Below, piece by piece: positions 1-8,529 of a stretch of DNA of 64,000 nt (the stretch's first letter is position 1; each line of letters begins with the position of its first letter). The translations under genes and the position numbers were made by a program. This stretch comes from Chromobacterium paludis. GTDB lineage: Bacteria; Pseudomonadota; Gammaproteobacteria; Burkholderiales; Chromobacteriaceae. The DNA is taken from contig NZ_CP043473.1 of NCBI RefSeq assembly GCF_008275125.1, positions 310,001 through 374,000 on the forward strand, read 5' to 3'. The notes below the pieces were generated by a model, which saw only the letters and a program-made list of their open reading frames with translations, searched no databases and was not told where the DNA came from.

Positions 1-457
1 GCAGCCTTTCTTTGATCTGGCGCTGCGTTCCACCGCAGAGCTGCCGCTGACCGAACTGTTGGCCAGCCAGGGCGTCGAAATGCAATTCGAGGCGGCGCAG
101 GGCGCGGCCGACCGCGGCGGCGTGGTCGACGCCTTCGCCGGCAAGCCGGCGCCGCTGACGCTGGGCGTCAAGACCGCGGCCGACGCCGCCGGCGTCAAGC
201 TGGCCCAGGTGCTGGACGGCGGCGCGGCCCAGGCGGCAGGCTTGTCCGGCGGCGACGTGGTGGTGGCGGTGGACAAGCTGCGCGCCTTCGATCTGGACAA
301 GCAGATATCGCGTTATGCCGCAGGCGACCAGATCAAGCTGCATGCCTTCCGCCGCGATGAGCTGATGACCTTCGAGGCGACGCTGCGGGCGGCGCCGGCG
401 GATACCTGCCGCCTGAAGCTGCTGCCGGATGGCGGCAAGTGGATTGCCGGCCGCTGA
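1..457 (+). CDS. M61 family peptidase (glycyl aminopeptidase type), C-terminal part
   Basis: The reading frame is open from the left edge (first full codon at base 2) and stops at 455-457, so only the last ~150 residues are present. They contain a PDZ domain: a TLGVK strand, then AAGLSGGDVVVAVD, the usual peptide-binding-loop region. M61 aminopeptidases carry a C-terminal PDZ domain after a gluzincin catalytic domain. The catalytic HExxH part lies outside the window, so the family call rests on the C-terminal resemblance and is an inference. It lies 93 bp upstream of another zinc aminopeptidase, pepN, on the same strand. Confidence 0.7.
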   Translation, partial: QPFFDLALRSTAELPLTELLASQGVEMQFEAAQGAADRGGVVDAFAGKPAPLTLGVKTAADAAGVKLAQVLDGGAAQAAGLSGGDVVVAVDKLRAFDLDKQISRYAAGDQIKLHAFRRDELMTFEATLRAAPADTCRLKLLPDGGKWIAGR

Positions 458-550
458 GCGGACCAGAACACACCGATGAGCGGCGCCGCGCGGCGCCGTT
501 CCGTCTATGAATGAGGCCGGCCACAAGCCGGACGATAAGGAGAGACACGC

Positions 551-3169
551 ATGGCTCAACAGCCGGAAGTGAAGTACCGCAAGGATTACCAGGCCCCGGC
601 CTTTTTGATCGACCGCGTCGATCTGGTGTTCGATATTGAAGACGAAGCCACCCGCGTCCATTCCCGCCTGGTGGTGAACCGCAATGGCCACTCCACCGCC
701 GGCGAGCTCAAGCTGGACGGCAGCGCCAAGCTGGTGTCCGTGGTGCTGGACGGCGAAAAACTGGACGACACGCGCTACAGCCTGGCCGATGACGTGCTGA
801 CCGTGAGCGGCGTGCCGGACAGCTTCATTCTGGAAGTGGAAACCGAACTGGACCCGGCCGGCAACACCAGCCTGATGGGTCTGTACGCGTCCAGCGGCAA
901 CCTGTTCACCCAGTGCGAGCCGGAAGGCTTCCGCAAGATCACCTATTACCTGGACCGTCCGGACGTGATGGCCAAGTTCACCACCACCATCAAGGCCGAC
1001 AAGCAGAAATACCCGGTGCTGCTGTCCAACGGCAACAAGGTGGGCGAGGGCATGGTGGACAAGAAGCGCCACTGGGTTAAGTGGGTAGACCCGTACCGCA
1101 AGCCCGCCTATCTGTTCGCGCTGGTCGCCGGCAAGCTGGTCGCGCTGCGCGACAAGTTCGTCACCCTGAGCGGCCGCGAAGTGGCGCTGGAAATCTGGAC
1201 CGAGCCGGCCGACCAGGACAAGACCGCGCACGCGATGGAGTCGGTCAAGCACTCGATGAAGTGGGACGAGGAGCGTTTCGGCCTGGAGTACGACCTGGAC
1301 ATCTATATGATCGTCGCCGTGGGCGACTTCAATATGGGCGCCATGGAGAACAAGGGCCTCAACATCTTCAACACCAAGTACGTGCTGGCGCGCCAGGACA
1401 CCGCCACCGACACCGACTTCGAAGACATCGAAGCCGTGATCGGCCACGAATACTTCCACAACTGGACCGGCAACCGCGTCACCTGCCGCGACTGGTTCCA
1501 GCTGAGCCTGAAAGAAGGCCTGACAGTTTATCGCGACCAGGAATTCAGCGCCGACATGTATAGCCGCGCGGTCAAGCGCATCGAGGACGTCAAGGGCCTG
1601 CGCATGGCGCAGTTCCCGGAAGACGCCGGCCCGACCGCGCACCCGATCCGTCCGGACAGCTATATCGAGATGAACAACTTCTACACCATGACCGTGTACG
1701 AGAAGGGCGCGGAAGTGGTGCGGATGTATGAAACCCTGTTGGGCCGCGACGGCTTCCGCAAGGGCATGGACCTGTACTTCAAGCGCCATGACGGCCAGGC
1801 TGTCACCTGCGACGACTTCCGCGCGGCGATGGCCGACGCCAACGACGCCGATCTGGAACAGTTCGCCCTGTGGTACAGCCAGGCCGGCACGCCGCGCCTG
1901 GCCGTGTCGTCCAGCTACAATCCGGCAGAGCAAAGCTACACCCTGACCGTCAAGCAAAGCTGCCCCGCCACGCCGGGCCAGGACGTCAAGCAGCCTTTCC
2001 ACATCCCGCTGGCCCTGGGCCTGGTGGGCGCGGACGGCAAGGACCTGCCGCTGCGTCTGGCCGGCGAGGCCGAGGCGGTCGGCTCCTCGCGCGTGCTGGA
2101 CATCAAGGCAGCCGAGCAGCGCTTCACTTTCGTCGACATCCCGGCCGAGCCGGTGCCGTCCTTGCTGCGCGGCTTCTCCGCGCCGGTGAAGCTGGAATAC
2201 GACTGGCGCGACGACCAGCTGGTGTTCCTGATGGCCAACGACAGCGATAGCTTCTGCCGCTGGGAGGCCGGCCAGACTTTCGCCGAACGCCTGTTCAAGC
2301 AATTGATCGACGACGTGGCCGCCGGCCGCGAGCTGAAGCTGTCCGAGGTGTTCATCGGCGCCTTCCGCGCGGTGCTGAAGGACCATAGCCTGGACCCGGC
2401 CTTCAAGGCTTTCATGCTGATGTTGCCGAGCGAAGGCGAAATCCTGGAAATGGTGGATGTGGCCGACCCGGCCGTCATCCATCAGGTGCGCGACTTTGTG
2501 CTGGACCAGCTGGCGCAAGCCCTGCGCGGCGAATGGCGCGAAGCTTACGAGCTGAACGTGACGCGCGAGTACAAGCCGCAAGACGCCGGCAAACGCAGCC
2601 TGAAGAACCGCGCGCTGTGGATGCTGAACCGCCTGGACGACGCCTGGCCGGCGGAGACGGCGGCCAAGCAATGTCTGGATGCGGACAATATGACCGACCA
2701 GATGGGCGCGCTGCTGGCGTTGCGCGACCGCGATGGCGAAGAGCGCGACGAGTGCCTCACCGCCTTCGCCTCGCGCTGGCAGAATGAGGCGCTGGTGATG
2801 GACAAGTTCTTCATGCTGATAGGCGGCAGCCAGGTGGAGGGCACGCTGGAACATGTGACCGCGGCCCTGCAGCACCCGGCGTTCACCTTGAAGAATCCGA
2901 ACAAGGTGCGCGCGCTGCTGGGCGCGTTCGGCGCCAATATGTTCCATTTCCACGCGGCGGACGGCAGCGGCTACCGCTTCCTGGCCGACCGCATCCTGGA
3001 GCTGGACGCCATCAATCCGCAGGGCGCCAGCGGCCTGACCCGCGCCTTCCGCCGCCTGAAAAAGCTGGAGCCGGGCCGCCAGGCCCTGATGCGCGCCGAG
3101 CTGGAGCGCATGGCCCAGGCGCCGCTGTCCAAGGACGTGTACGAGATCGTGTCCAAGATCCTGGCGTGA
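551..3169 (+). CDS. pepN: Aminopeptidase N
   Basis: Cytosolic M1-family zinc aminopeptidase that removes N-terminal residues from peptides during protein turnover. The 872-residue product has the usual PepN length. It has the exopeptidase motif GAMEN at residues 263-267, the zinc site HEYFH at 299-303 and the third ligand Glu322 in a KEG context, the M1 HExxH-x18-E arrangement. An ideal GGAGA ribosome site lies just ahead of the ATG at 551. It is followed by a repeat element and a strong bidirectional terminator, so it is probably monocistronic or the last gene of its unit. Confidence 0.97.
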   Translation: MAQQPEVKYRKDYQAPAFLIDRVDLVFDIEDEATRVHSRLVVNRNGHSTAGELKLDGSAKLVSVVLDGEKLDDTRYSLADDVLTVSGVPDSFILEVETELDPAGNTSLMGLYASSGNLFTQCEPEGFRKITYYLDRPDVMAKFTTTIKADKQKYPVLLSNGNKVGEGMVDKKRHWVKWVDPYRKPAYLFALVAGKLVALRDKFVTLSGREVALEIWTEPADQDKTAHAMESVKHSMKWDEERFGLEYDLDIYMIVAVGDFNMGAMENKGLNIFNTKYVLARQDTATDTDFEDIEAVIGHEYFHNWTGNRVTCRDWFQLSLKEGLTVYRDQEFSADMYSRAVKRIEDVKGLRMAQFPEDAGPTAHPIRPDSYIEMNNFYTMTVYEKGAEVVRMYETLLGRDGFRKGMDLYFKRHDGQAVTCDDFRAAMADANDADLEQFALWYSQAGTPRLAVSSSYNPAEQSYTLTVKQSCPATPGQDVKQPFHIPLALGLVGADGKDLPLRLAGEAEAVGSSRVLDIKAAEQRFTFVDIPAEPVPSLLRGFSAPVKLEYDWRDDQLVFLMANDSDSFCRWEAGQTFAERLFKQLIDDVAAGRELKLSEVFIGAFRAVLKDHSLDPAFKAFMLMLPSEGEILEMVDVADPAVIHQVRDFVLDQLAQALRGEWREAYELNVTREYKPQDAGKRSLKNRALWMLNRLDDAWPAETAAKQCLDADNMTDQMGALLALRDRDGEERDECLTAFASRWQNEALVMDKFFMLIGGSQVEGTLEHVTAALQHPAFTLKNPNKVRALLGAFGANMFHFHAADGSGYRFLADRILELDAINPQGASGLTRAFRRLKKLEPGRQALMRAELERMAQAPLSKDVYEIVSKILA

Positions 3170-3237
3170 TCCCTTGGTTCTCGTGGCCCGCGGGTATGGC
3201 CTGGCGTCCAAGCCGCGCTACGGGCTACGAGCTTTGG

Positions 3238-3322
3238 TAGGGCGGAAGCCTCGGCCTGCCGGGGCGTTCCGCCATTTAGCCAAGCGGAAGGCGGAACGCC
3301 CCTGAAGGGGCTTCCGCCCTAC
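3238..3322. repeat. Palindromic interspersed repeat, inverted pair (TAGGGCGGAAGCC family)
   Basis: Two head-to-head copies of a short unit: TAGGGCGGAAGCC ... GGCGTTCCGCC, then after ~16 bp its inverse GGCGGAACGCC ... GGCTTCCGCCCTA. The same core recurs at 29393-29490 and, diverged, near 26175-26230. It looks like a REP-type element. It lies in the gap between the convergent genes pepN and hsp20. Confidence 0.75.
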
Positions 3323-3358
3323 GCGGGCACCCAGCCATACGGGTTCGAAACACGCAAT

Positions 3359-3392
3359 GAAAAACGCACCGGTAAACCCGGTGCGTTTTGCT
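3359..3392. terminator. Bidirectional intrinsic terminator between pepN and hsp20
   Basis: Perfect 12-bp stem AAAACGCACCGG / CCGGTGCGTTTT with a 5-base loop, A-rich on the left and T-rich on the right, so it can stop transcripts from both convergent genes. Confidence 0.9.
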
Positions 3393-3413
3393 TTGGCGCG
3401 AGAGACTCGGCGC

Positions 3414-3839
3414 TTATTCGATGCGCAGCCTTTGTCCCGCGCCGCCGCCGCGCCGTTTCGGCAGGTTCAGCAGCAACACGCCGTTTTCATACTTGGCGCT
3501 GGCCGCTTCGCGGTCGATGTCTTGCGGCAGCTGGAAGCTGCGCGACACCATGCCGTAGTAGCGTTCGCTGCGCAGGCTTTGCTGCTCCTGCTTTTGCTCG
3601 TCGCACTGTTTCACTTCGGCCTTGATCGTCACCAGCGGGCCGTCGATCTCGACGTGGATGTCCTCCTTGCCGACGCCGGGCAGTTCGGCCTCAACCTGGT
3701 AAGCCTGCTCGGTTTCTTTCACGTCCATCTTGATTTGCGCCGGCAGCGCGTCGCCATGCAGCGGCTTGATGAAGAAGCCGGGGGTGAAGTCGCGGAAAAA
3801 TTCGTCAAACAGGCTATGGCGGCTGGGCAACATGCTCAT
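3414..3839 (-). CDS. Hsp20-family small heat shock protein
   Basis: A 141-residue alpha-crystallin-domain chaperone that holds unfolding proteins for later refolding. The domain covers roughly residues 35-135, with the strand pattern GVGKEDIHVEIDG and the family signature NGVLLLNLPKR near the C-terminus. The start at 3839 has a strong ribosome site (GGAGA, 6 bases upstream). Upstream on the same strand is a good sigma-32 promoter (3892-3919), which fits heat induction. It converges on pepN across a shared terminator. Confidence 0.95.
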   Translation of the reverse strand: MSMLPSRHSLFDEFFRDFTPGFFIKPLHGDALPAQIKMDVKETEQAYQVEAELPGVGKEDIHVEIDGPLVTIKAEVKQCDEQKQEQQSLRSERYYGMVSRSFQLPQDIDREAASAKYENGVLLLNLPKRRGGGAGQRLRIE

Positions 3840-3891
3840 TTGCTTCTCCTTTCCTATCAGTGGCTTACGGCGGTTGCCGTCCTGTTATGGA

Positions 3892-3919
3892 AGATAGGGC
3901 GCATGACGCCGGTTTCAAG
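3892..3919 (-). promoter_or_regulatory. Sigma-32 (heat shock) promoter of hsp20
   Basis: On the minus strand CTTGAAA is followed after 13 bp by CCCTATCT, close to the RpoH consensus CTTGAAA-N13-CCCCATNT. It is 53 bp upstream of the hsp20 start codon. Confidence 0.75.
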
Positions 3920-3953
3920 TGGCCGCCAGCCCTCGGGCTTGATTCAGGTCAAA

Positions 3954-5612
3954 TCAAGCGCGCAGCCACAGCCCGGCGAAATCGGTCCAGCCGTTGCCGC
4001 CCAGCTGCAGGCCCGCCAGCTGAGGGCTGGCGCGATGGCCGACTTTTTCATGCGACAGCGGAAGCAGCCAGCCTTCGGCCACCAGCCAGTCGCCTGCCCG
4101 CCGATAGCCCTCCTGGCGCGCGGAAAATGCCGGCTGGCCCTGCAGCTGGCGCATCTCGCCAGCCAGTCGGCCGGCGGCGGCATGGTCCAGGCCCAGGCGC
4201 AAGGTGCTGCAGCCGCTCAGCCATTCATACATGCCGTAGTCGCGGTCGTCGTGCAGGATTTCGCTGCACAGGATCAGGTCCGCTTGCGGCCGCCAGGCGG
4301 CGGAGTCGAAGAATTCGCGGCGCGTCAGGCAGCGCGCCACCAGGTCCACGCCCAGCGGCGACAGCCTTTGCGCCAGGGCGGCGGCCAAGGACGGGAAGCA
4401 GGGCAGGTCGTAATGAAACAGCGTCAGCGTCTGGCTGGACAGGCGCGGCGGCGCGGCAGATACCGGCCGTGGATGGGTCCAGCCGGGCTGCAGGCCCAGC
4501 GCCGGCTGACGCGCCTCGCTGGACGCTATCGGGTGCGGCGAGGCGAGGTAGCTCATCAGCGGCAGGCGTTGTTCGTCCGGTATGGCCGCGCCGCCAGGCG
4601 GGATCAGCAAATAGGTGCAGGCCGATTGCAGCATGGTGGCGCCGTTTTGGGTGCCGTATTCCAGCCGCAGATGGTAGTCCTGCTCGTTTGGCGAGGGGAT
4701 GATCCACAGTTCGATCGCGTCCAGCAGCGCGCGCTCGCGGTAATGCCGGTCGAAGGCGGCCAGCTTCAGTCGCTGCGGGCTGTGCAGCTCGACGCGGAAC
4801 GGCCCGCTGCCCACCGGCAGGCGCGCGAAGTCCGCGCCGCGCCGCTGCGGCACGATGGAGGCGTTGGCGGTGGCCAGCCGTTGCGGCCACAGGTAGTCCG
4901 CCTCGTCCAGCTGGCAGCTGAAAGACCAGGCGTCGTGGATGTCCACGCGGTTTAGATGAGCGTACAGCGAGTGATAGGGATTCTCCGGGCCTTTCAGGCG
5001 CAGCAGGCTGGCGGCGGCGGTTTCGGCGTCCAGCGCGGCGCCGTCGTGAAAGCGCAGCCCGGGCCGCAGCCAGAAGCGCCAGCCGCGCCCATCCGCATCG
5101 CTTTCCCAGTGGTGGGCCAGCGCGGGGCGCAGGCTTTTTCCTTGTTTGTCGTGCCGGCACAGCCGGTCGAACACTTGCCGCACCAGATGGGATTCCAAGC
5201 GTGAATTGACCAGCAGCGGGTCCAAGGTCAGCGGCGCGTGCGGAATGGGGATGCGCAGGCTGCGGCCGCTATCGCCGGCGCCCAAATGGGCGGGCAGCGC
5301 GGCCAGCAGCTGCTGCTGCCGGGCCGGCTCCAAGCGTGAGAAGGCCTGCTCCAGCTGGCCGCGCGCCAGCATGTCCTGCAGCTGTTGCCAGTCCAGCCCG
5401 TCCGGCGTTTGCGCGAGCCGCAGGGTGGAGCGATGGCCGCGGCCGCGGCCCGGCTGCCATTCCAGCCAGCCCAGCTCGCGCATCCTGGCCAATTGCAGGC
5501 GCGCGTTGCGCTCGCTGCAGCGCCACAACCGGGCCAGCTGCGGCAGGCCGGGCTGGGACGGGGTTTCGCCAAAGGCCTGATAGAGCAGCTGATATTGTTG
5601 GCGCAGGCGCAT
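3954..5612 (-). CDS. SgrR-type transcriptional regulator with a solute-binding domain
   Basis: A 552-residue protein, the size of E. coli SgrR (551). Residues ~1-75 form a winged-helix DNA-binding domain (SQPGLPQLARLWRCSERNAR). From about 110 to the end it resembles family-5 periplasmic peptide-binding proteins (LRPGLRFHDGAALDAETAAA; VGSGPFRVE), but there is no signal peptide, so it acts in the cytoplasm as a ligand-sensing regulator. SgrR in enterobacteria senses sugar-phosphate stress; the ligand here is unknown. It is divergent from a YdeE-like exporter with 107 bp between the starts, so it probably controls that gene. The sgrR symbol is withheld because function may differ. Confidence 0.85.
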   Translation of the reverse strand: MRLRQQYQLLYQAFGETPSQPGLPQLARLWRCSERNARLQLARMRELGWLEWQPGRGRGHRSTLRLAQTPDGLDWQQLQDMLARGQLEQAFSRLEPARQQQLLAALPAHLGAGDSGRSLRIPIPHAPLTLDPLLVNSRLESHLVRQVFDRLCRHDKQGKSLRPALAHHWESDADGRGWRFWLRPGLRFHDGAALDAETAAASLLRLKGPENPYHSLYAHLNRVDIHDAWSFSCQLDEADYLWPQRLATANASIVPQRRGADFARLPVGSGPFRVELHSPQRLKLAAFDRHYRERALLDAIELWIIPSPNEQDYHLRLEYGTQNGATMLQSACTYLLIPPGGAAIPDEQRLPLMSYLASPHPIASSEARQPALGLQPGWTHPRPVSAAPPRLSSQTLTLFHYDLPCFPSLAAALAQRLSPLGVDLVARCLTRREFFDSAAWRPQADLILCSEILHDDRDYGMYEWLSGCSTLRLGLDHAAAGRLAGEMRQLQGQPAFSARQEGYRRAGDWLVAEGWLLPLSHEKVGHRASPQLAGLQLGGNGWTDFAGLWLRA

Positions 5613-5719
5613 CGCGGCTCCTCAATAAAAGGGAAGTATTGATATTGGATTATATCCATTTTTACATTCCTCTTTTTTGGCCATACTGCTTTCGTTCCAA
5701 TTGTTTTCAAGGTATTGCC

Positions 5720-6937
5720 GTGTCGCCGCACTCCCCCGCTGTCCGCCGCATTCTGTTGTCGTCCTTTCTGCTATCGCTGTCGCGCGCCGCGATCACGCCC
5801 TTGCTGGTGCTGACCTTGGCCAGGCAGCTTGGGCTGAGCCTGCAAGCCACTGGCGGCCTGCTGGGCGCGGTGTTGCTGGCCACGGCCTTGTTTGGCGTGT
5901 ACGGCGGCTACTGGCTGGACAGGCTGCCGCGCGGACCGGCCTTGCGCGCGGCGGCGGTGTTGATGGGGCTGGGCAGCGCGCTGCTGCCCTATGCGCATGG
6001 TTACGCGGCGGTGGTGGCGGCGCTGGCGGCTGGCGAGCTGGCGATGACGCTGTACGGCATCGCGGTGAAGGCGATATTGAGTGATCTGGCGGAGGAATCG
6101 CAACGCGGCAGGGTGTTTTCCCTGCGCTATACCCTGGCCAACGCGGCCTGGGCGGTGGGGCCGCTGTTGTGCAGCGCCGCGCTGCTGTGGAACGAGCTGG
6201 CGCCGTTCTGGCTGGGCGGCGCGCTGGCGCTGGCCGGATGGCTGACCCAGCCGCGGCTGCCGTCGTTCCCGCGCGATATGGCGGCGCTGCCGGATGGCTT
6301 CGCCGCCACCTTGCGTACTTTGGCCGGCGACCGCGTGCTGGTGTGGTTCACGGCCAGCAGCCTGCTGGCCTATGTCGTGTATGGCCGCTTCTCCAGCTAT
6401 CTGCCGCTCTATCTATTGACACGGATGGATGAGGCCGACGCCATGCGCTGGATGTCCGCCTTGATCAGCTGCAACGCCATCGTGGTGGTGGCGCTGCAAT
6501 ATCCGTTGGGGCGGCTGCTCAAGCCCAGGCGGCTGATCCGCTCCATCGTCGGCGGCTTCTTGTTGGTCGGTGCCGGCATGCTGTGGCTGGGCGCGGTGGA
6601 CAGCCTGCCGATGATGTGCGCGGGCATCGCCCTGTTCACGCTGGGCGAAGTGGTGCTGGTGCCGGCGGAGTATCTTTACATCGACGCCATCGCGCCGGAG
6701 GCGCTGAAGGGCAGCTATTACGGCGCGCAAAACCTCGCCTCGCTGGGCGGCGCGCTGGGGCCGGCGCTGGCCGGCGCGCTGCTGGCGCATGGTCCGGCCT
6801 GGCTGCTGTTTGCCGTCTTGGCCATGCTGTGCGTGCTGGGCGCGGGGCTGGCGCTGTTCGGCGATAGGCTGCGTTTGCAACGTGCCGCCCCGGCTGCGGC
6901 TGCCGATGCTTCCGCTTTGCCGGCTTCTTTGTCATGA
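5720..6937 (+). CDS. MFS exporter of the YdeE type
   Basis: A ~405-residue, twelve-helix major facilitator protein. The closest match I recognise is E. coli YdeE, a dipeptide exporter: the segments RVFSLRYTLANAAWAVGP and FTLGEVVLVPAEYLYID are both characteristic. The start is taken as GTG 5720, with AAGG 7 bases upstream. The open frame extends further upstream but would run into the divergent regulator gene. Pairing with a regulator whose sensor domain resembles peptide-binding proteins fits export of small peptides or related amino compounds, which is an inference. Confidence 0.82.
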   Translation: MSPHSPAVRRILLSSFLLSLSRAAITPLLVLTLARQLGLSLQATGGLLGAVLLATALFGVYGGYWLDRLPRGPALRAAAVLMGLGSALLPYAHGYAAVVAALAAGELAMTLYGIAVKAILSDLAEESQRGRVFSLRYTLANAAWAVGPLLCSAALLWNELAPFWLGGALALAGWLTQPRLPSFPRDMAALPDGFAATLRTLAGDRVLVWFTASSLLAYVVYGRFSSYLPLYLLTRMDEADAMRWMSALISCNAIVVVALQYPLGRLLKPRRLIRSIVGGFLLVGAGMLWLGAVDSLPMMCAGIALFTLGEVVLVPAEYLYIDAIAPEALKGSYYGAQNLASLGGALGPALAGALLAHGPAWLLFAVLAMLCVLGAGLALFGDRLRLQRAAPAAAADASALPASLS

Positions 6938-6995
6938 TCAAGCGTTTGCTTGAATCGCTGCGCAGACGGCGACGGCATGATCCAACGAGGAAGCC

Positions 6996-7913
6996 ATGGA
7001 GAAACTGCAACAGGATTTGTACGTGCCGGTGGGCCAGGACGAGCGGCTGTTCGTCAAGCGCATAGGCCGCGCCGGCGGCGCGCCGGTATTGATGGTGCAC
7101 GGGGTGATGGCCAACGGCCGCATCTTTTATACCGATTCCGGCAAGGGCTTGGCCCACTTTCTGGCCGACGCCGGCTACGACGTCTACGTGGCGGACTTGC
7201 GCGGCCGCGGCAACAGCACGCCCAAGATCGGCCCGCATAGCCGCCACGGTCAAACAGAAACCATCTGCGAGGATTTGCCGGCCTTGCACGCCTTTGTGCG
7301 CGGCATGAGCGGCGGCCAGCGCGTGCACTGGATGGCGCACTCCTGGGGCGGCGTGCATATGAGCAGCTGCCTGGCCCGCTTCCCCGATATCGCCGTCGAA
7401 GTTGCCAATGTCGTTTATTTCGGCTCCAAGCGCAGCGTGCGCGTGCGGAATCTGAACAAGCTGATCGAGGTGGACTTCATGTGGAACACCGCCTCGCGCT
7501 GGCTGATCAAGGCATTCGGCTACCTGCCGGCGCGGCGCATCCGGCTGGGCGCGGACGACGAGAGCGACAAGAGCCATCTGCAGAGCAAGCTGTGGGCGCA
7601 GCCCAAGCCCTGGGTGGACAGCGACGACGGCTTCGACTACGCGGCCGCGGCGCGCCTGGGCCATTTGCCGCCGGTGCTGTATTTCGCAGCCGTCAACGAT
7701 CCCTGCCGCGGCCACGCGGAGGATGTGCGCCGCTTTCGCGACGAATCCGGCCCGCATTTGTCGCGGCTGCACCTGCTGGGGCGCCGGGCCGGCCATCTGC
7801 ACGATTACAACCATGTCTCGCTGCTGACCCATCCAGACGCGCCGCGCGACCATTTCCCCTTGGCCTTGGAATGGCTGGCGGGGCGCTACGACAAGGTGGC
7901 GGAGAATTATTGA
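6996..7913 (+). CDS. Alpha/beta-fold hydrolase
   Basis: A 305-residue protein with the serine-hydrolase fold: oxyanion segment VLMVHGVMANGR at 31-42 and a nucleophile elbow AHSWGG with Ser116. The elbow starts with Ala instead of Gly. A late His in HLHDYNH could complete the triad. No signal peptide is seen. The 58-bp gap behind the exporter gene suggests co-transcription. The substrate cannot be deduced; the sequence has the look of lipase/esterase-like hydrolases. Confidence 0.85.
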   Translation: MEKLQQDLYVPVGQDERLFVKRIGRAGGAPVLMVHGVMANGRIFYTDSGKGLAHFLADAGYDVYVADLRGRGNSTPKIGPHSRHGQTETICEDLPALHAFVRGMSGGQRVHWMAHSWGGVHMSSCLARFPDIAVEVANVVYFGSKRSVRVRNLNKLIEVDFMWNTASRWLIKAFGYLPARRIRLGADDESDKSHLQSKLWAQPKPWVDSDDGFDYAAAARLGHLPPVLYFAAVNDPCRGHAEDVRRFRDESGPHLSRLHLLGRRAGHLHDYNHVSLLTHPDAPRDHFPLALEWLAGRYDKVAENY

Positions 7914-8529
7914 GCCGGGCGCGGCTGAGCGCGAGAGGAGGCCGGGATGAGCGGGAGCGCTCTTCCCCCGCTGGAGACGGCGCGCCCGGCGGTGGCATCA
8001 TTGCTAAATCTCCATGCGTGTCGAGTCGGGAAGTGGGGTATTTTTCTCCCTCGCGATAAATATTTCTGCCAAAGTGATTTGTCTATTCTTATTCGATGTG
8101 CGGTATTGGTATTGATCAGGATCAAGCCATGTTTTTTGGGGTTGTGATTGGTTTTTACTAGGGTGGGGAATTAAAGACAAGGCCGTCCTTTTTTTGCCAC
8201 GCTGCATGGCAGGTAAAAAAGCGCTGTTTTATTCAAATAAGAGACATGTTGAGTGGGTAAGTCTAATGGAGGCTTGGCTCTACCCGCTTTGAATTTTAAT
8301 TTCAAAGTATTTTCTGCCGCATGCCGTATTGACAGCTATGGGCCGCTAGTCGATAAAATCCGCCATCATGCTTGCGGTGCTTAGCTGAGTTTGCTCTGAT
8401 GGTGTGCGCATTACCTGTCGTGTTTTGATTGCCGGCTGCCGCGCAAACTGATGCCATGCAATATGGCGCTGATGAGCGGCTAGCGCTTTTTAATAATGCG
8501 CCGTCGACTAATTTCAAACTGAATGGGTA
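7914..8529. other. Gene-free, AT-richer intergenic tract
   Basis: About 616 bp with a visibly lower GC content than its neighbours. I find no convincing coding frame; the short frames on either strand lack ribosome sites and family resemblance. It carries a perfect FNR box (8112-8125) and several T-tracts, for example after 8190. It could hold a long leader of the following gene or a small RNA. Confidence 0.5.
8112..8125. promoter_or_regulatory. FNR/ANR binding site (perfect consensus)
   Basis: TTGATCAGGATCAA matches the oxygen-sensing regulator consensus TTGAT-N4-ATCAA at all ten specified positions. It lies ~400 bp upstream of the triple-RidA gene and ~200 bp downstream of the hydrolase gene. 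No clear minus-10 box sits at the ideal distance, so the direction of regulation is unclear. Confidence 0.6.

Noticed and set aside
3357..4955. A 532-codon plus-strand frame
   Set aside because: It covers the antisense of hsp20 and the SgrR-type gene and has low-complexity, Gln/Arg/Ala-rich composition.
8302..8517. A 71-codon minus-strand frame in the intergenic tract, and similar short ones near 8004-8207
   Set aside because: Composition is random-looking, with no ribosome site or family resemblance.
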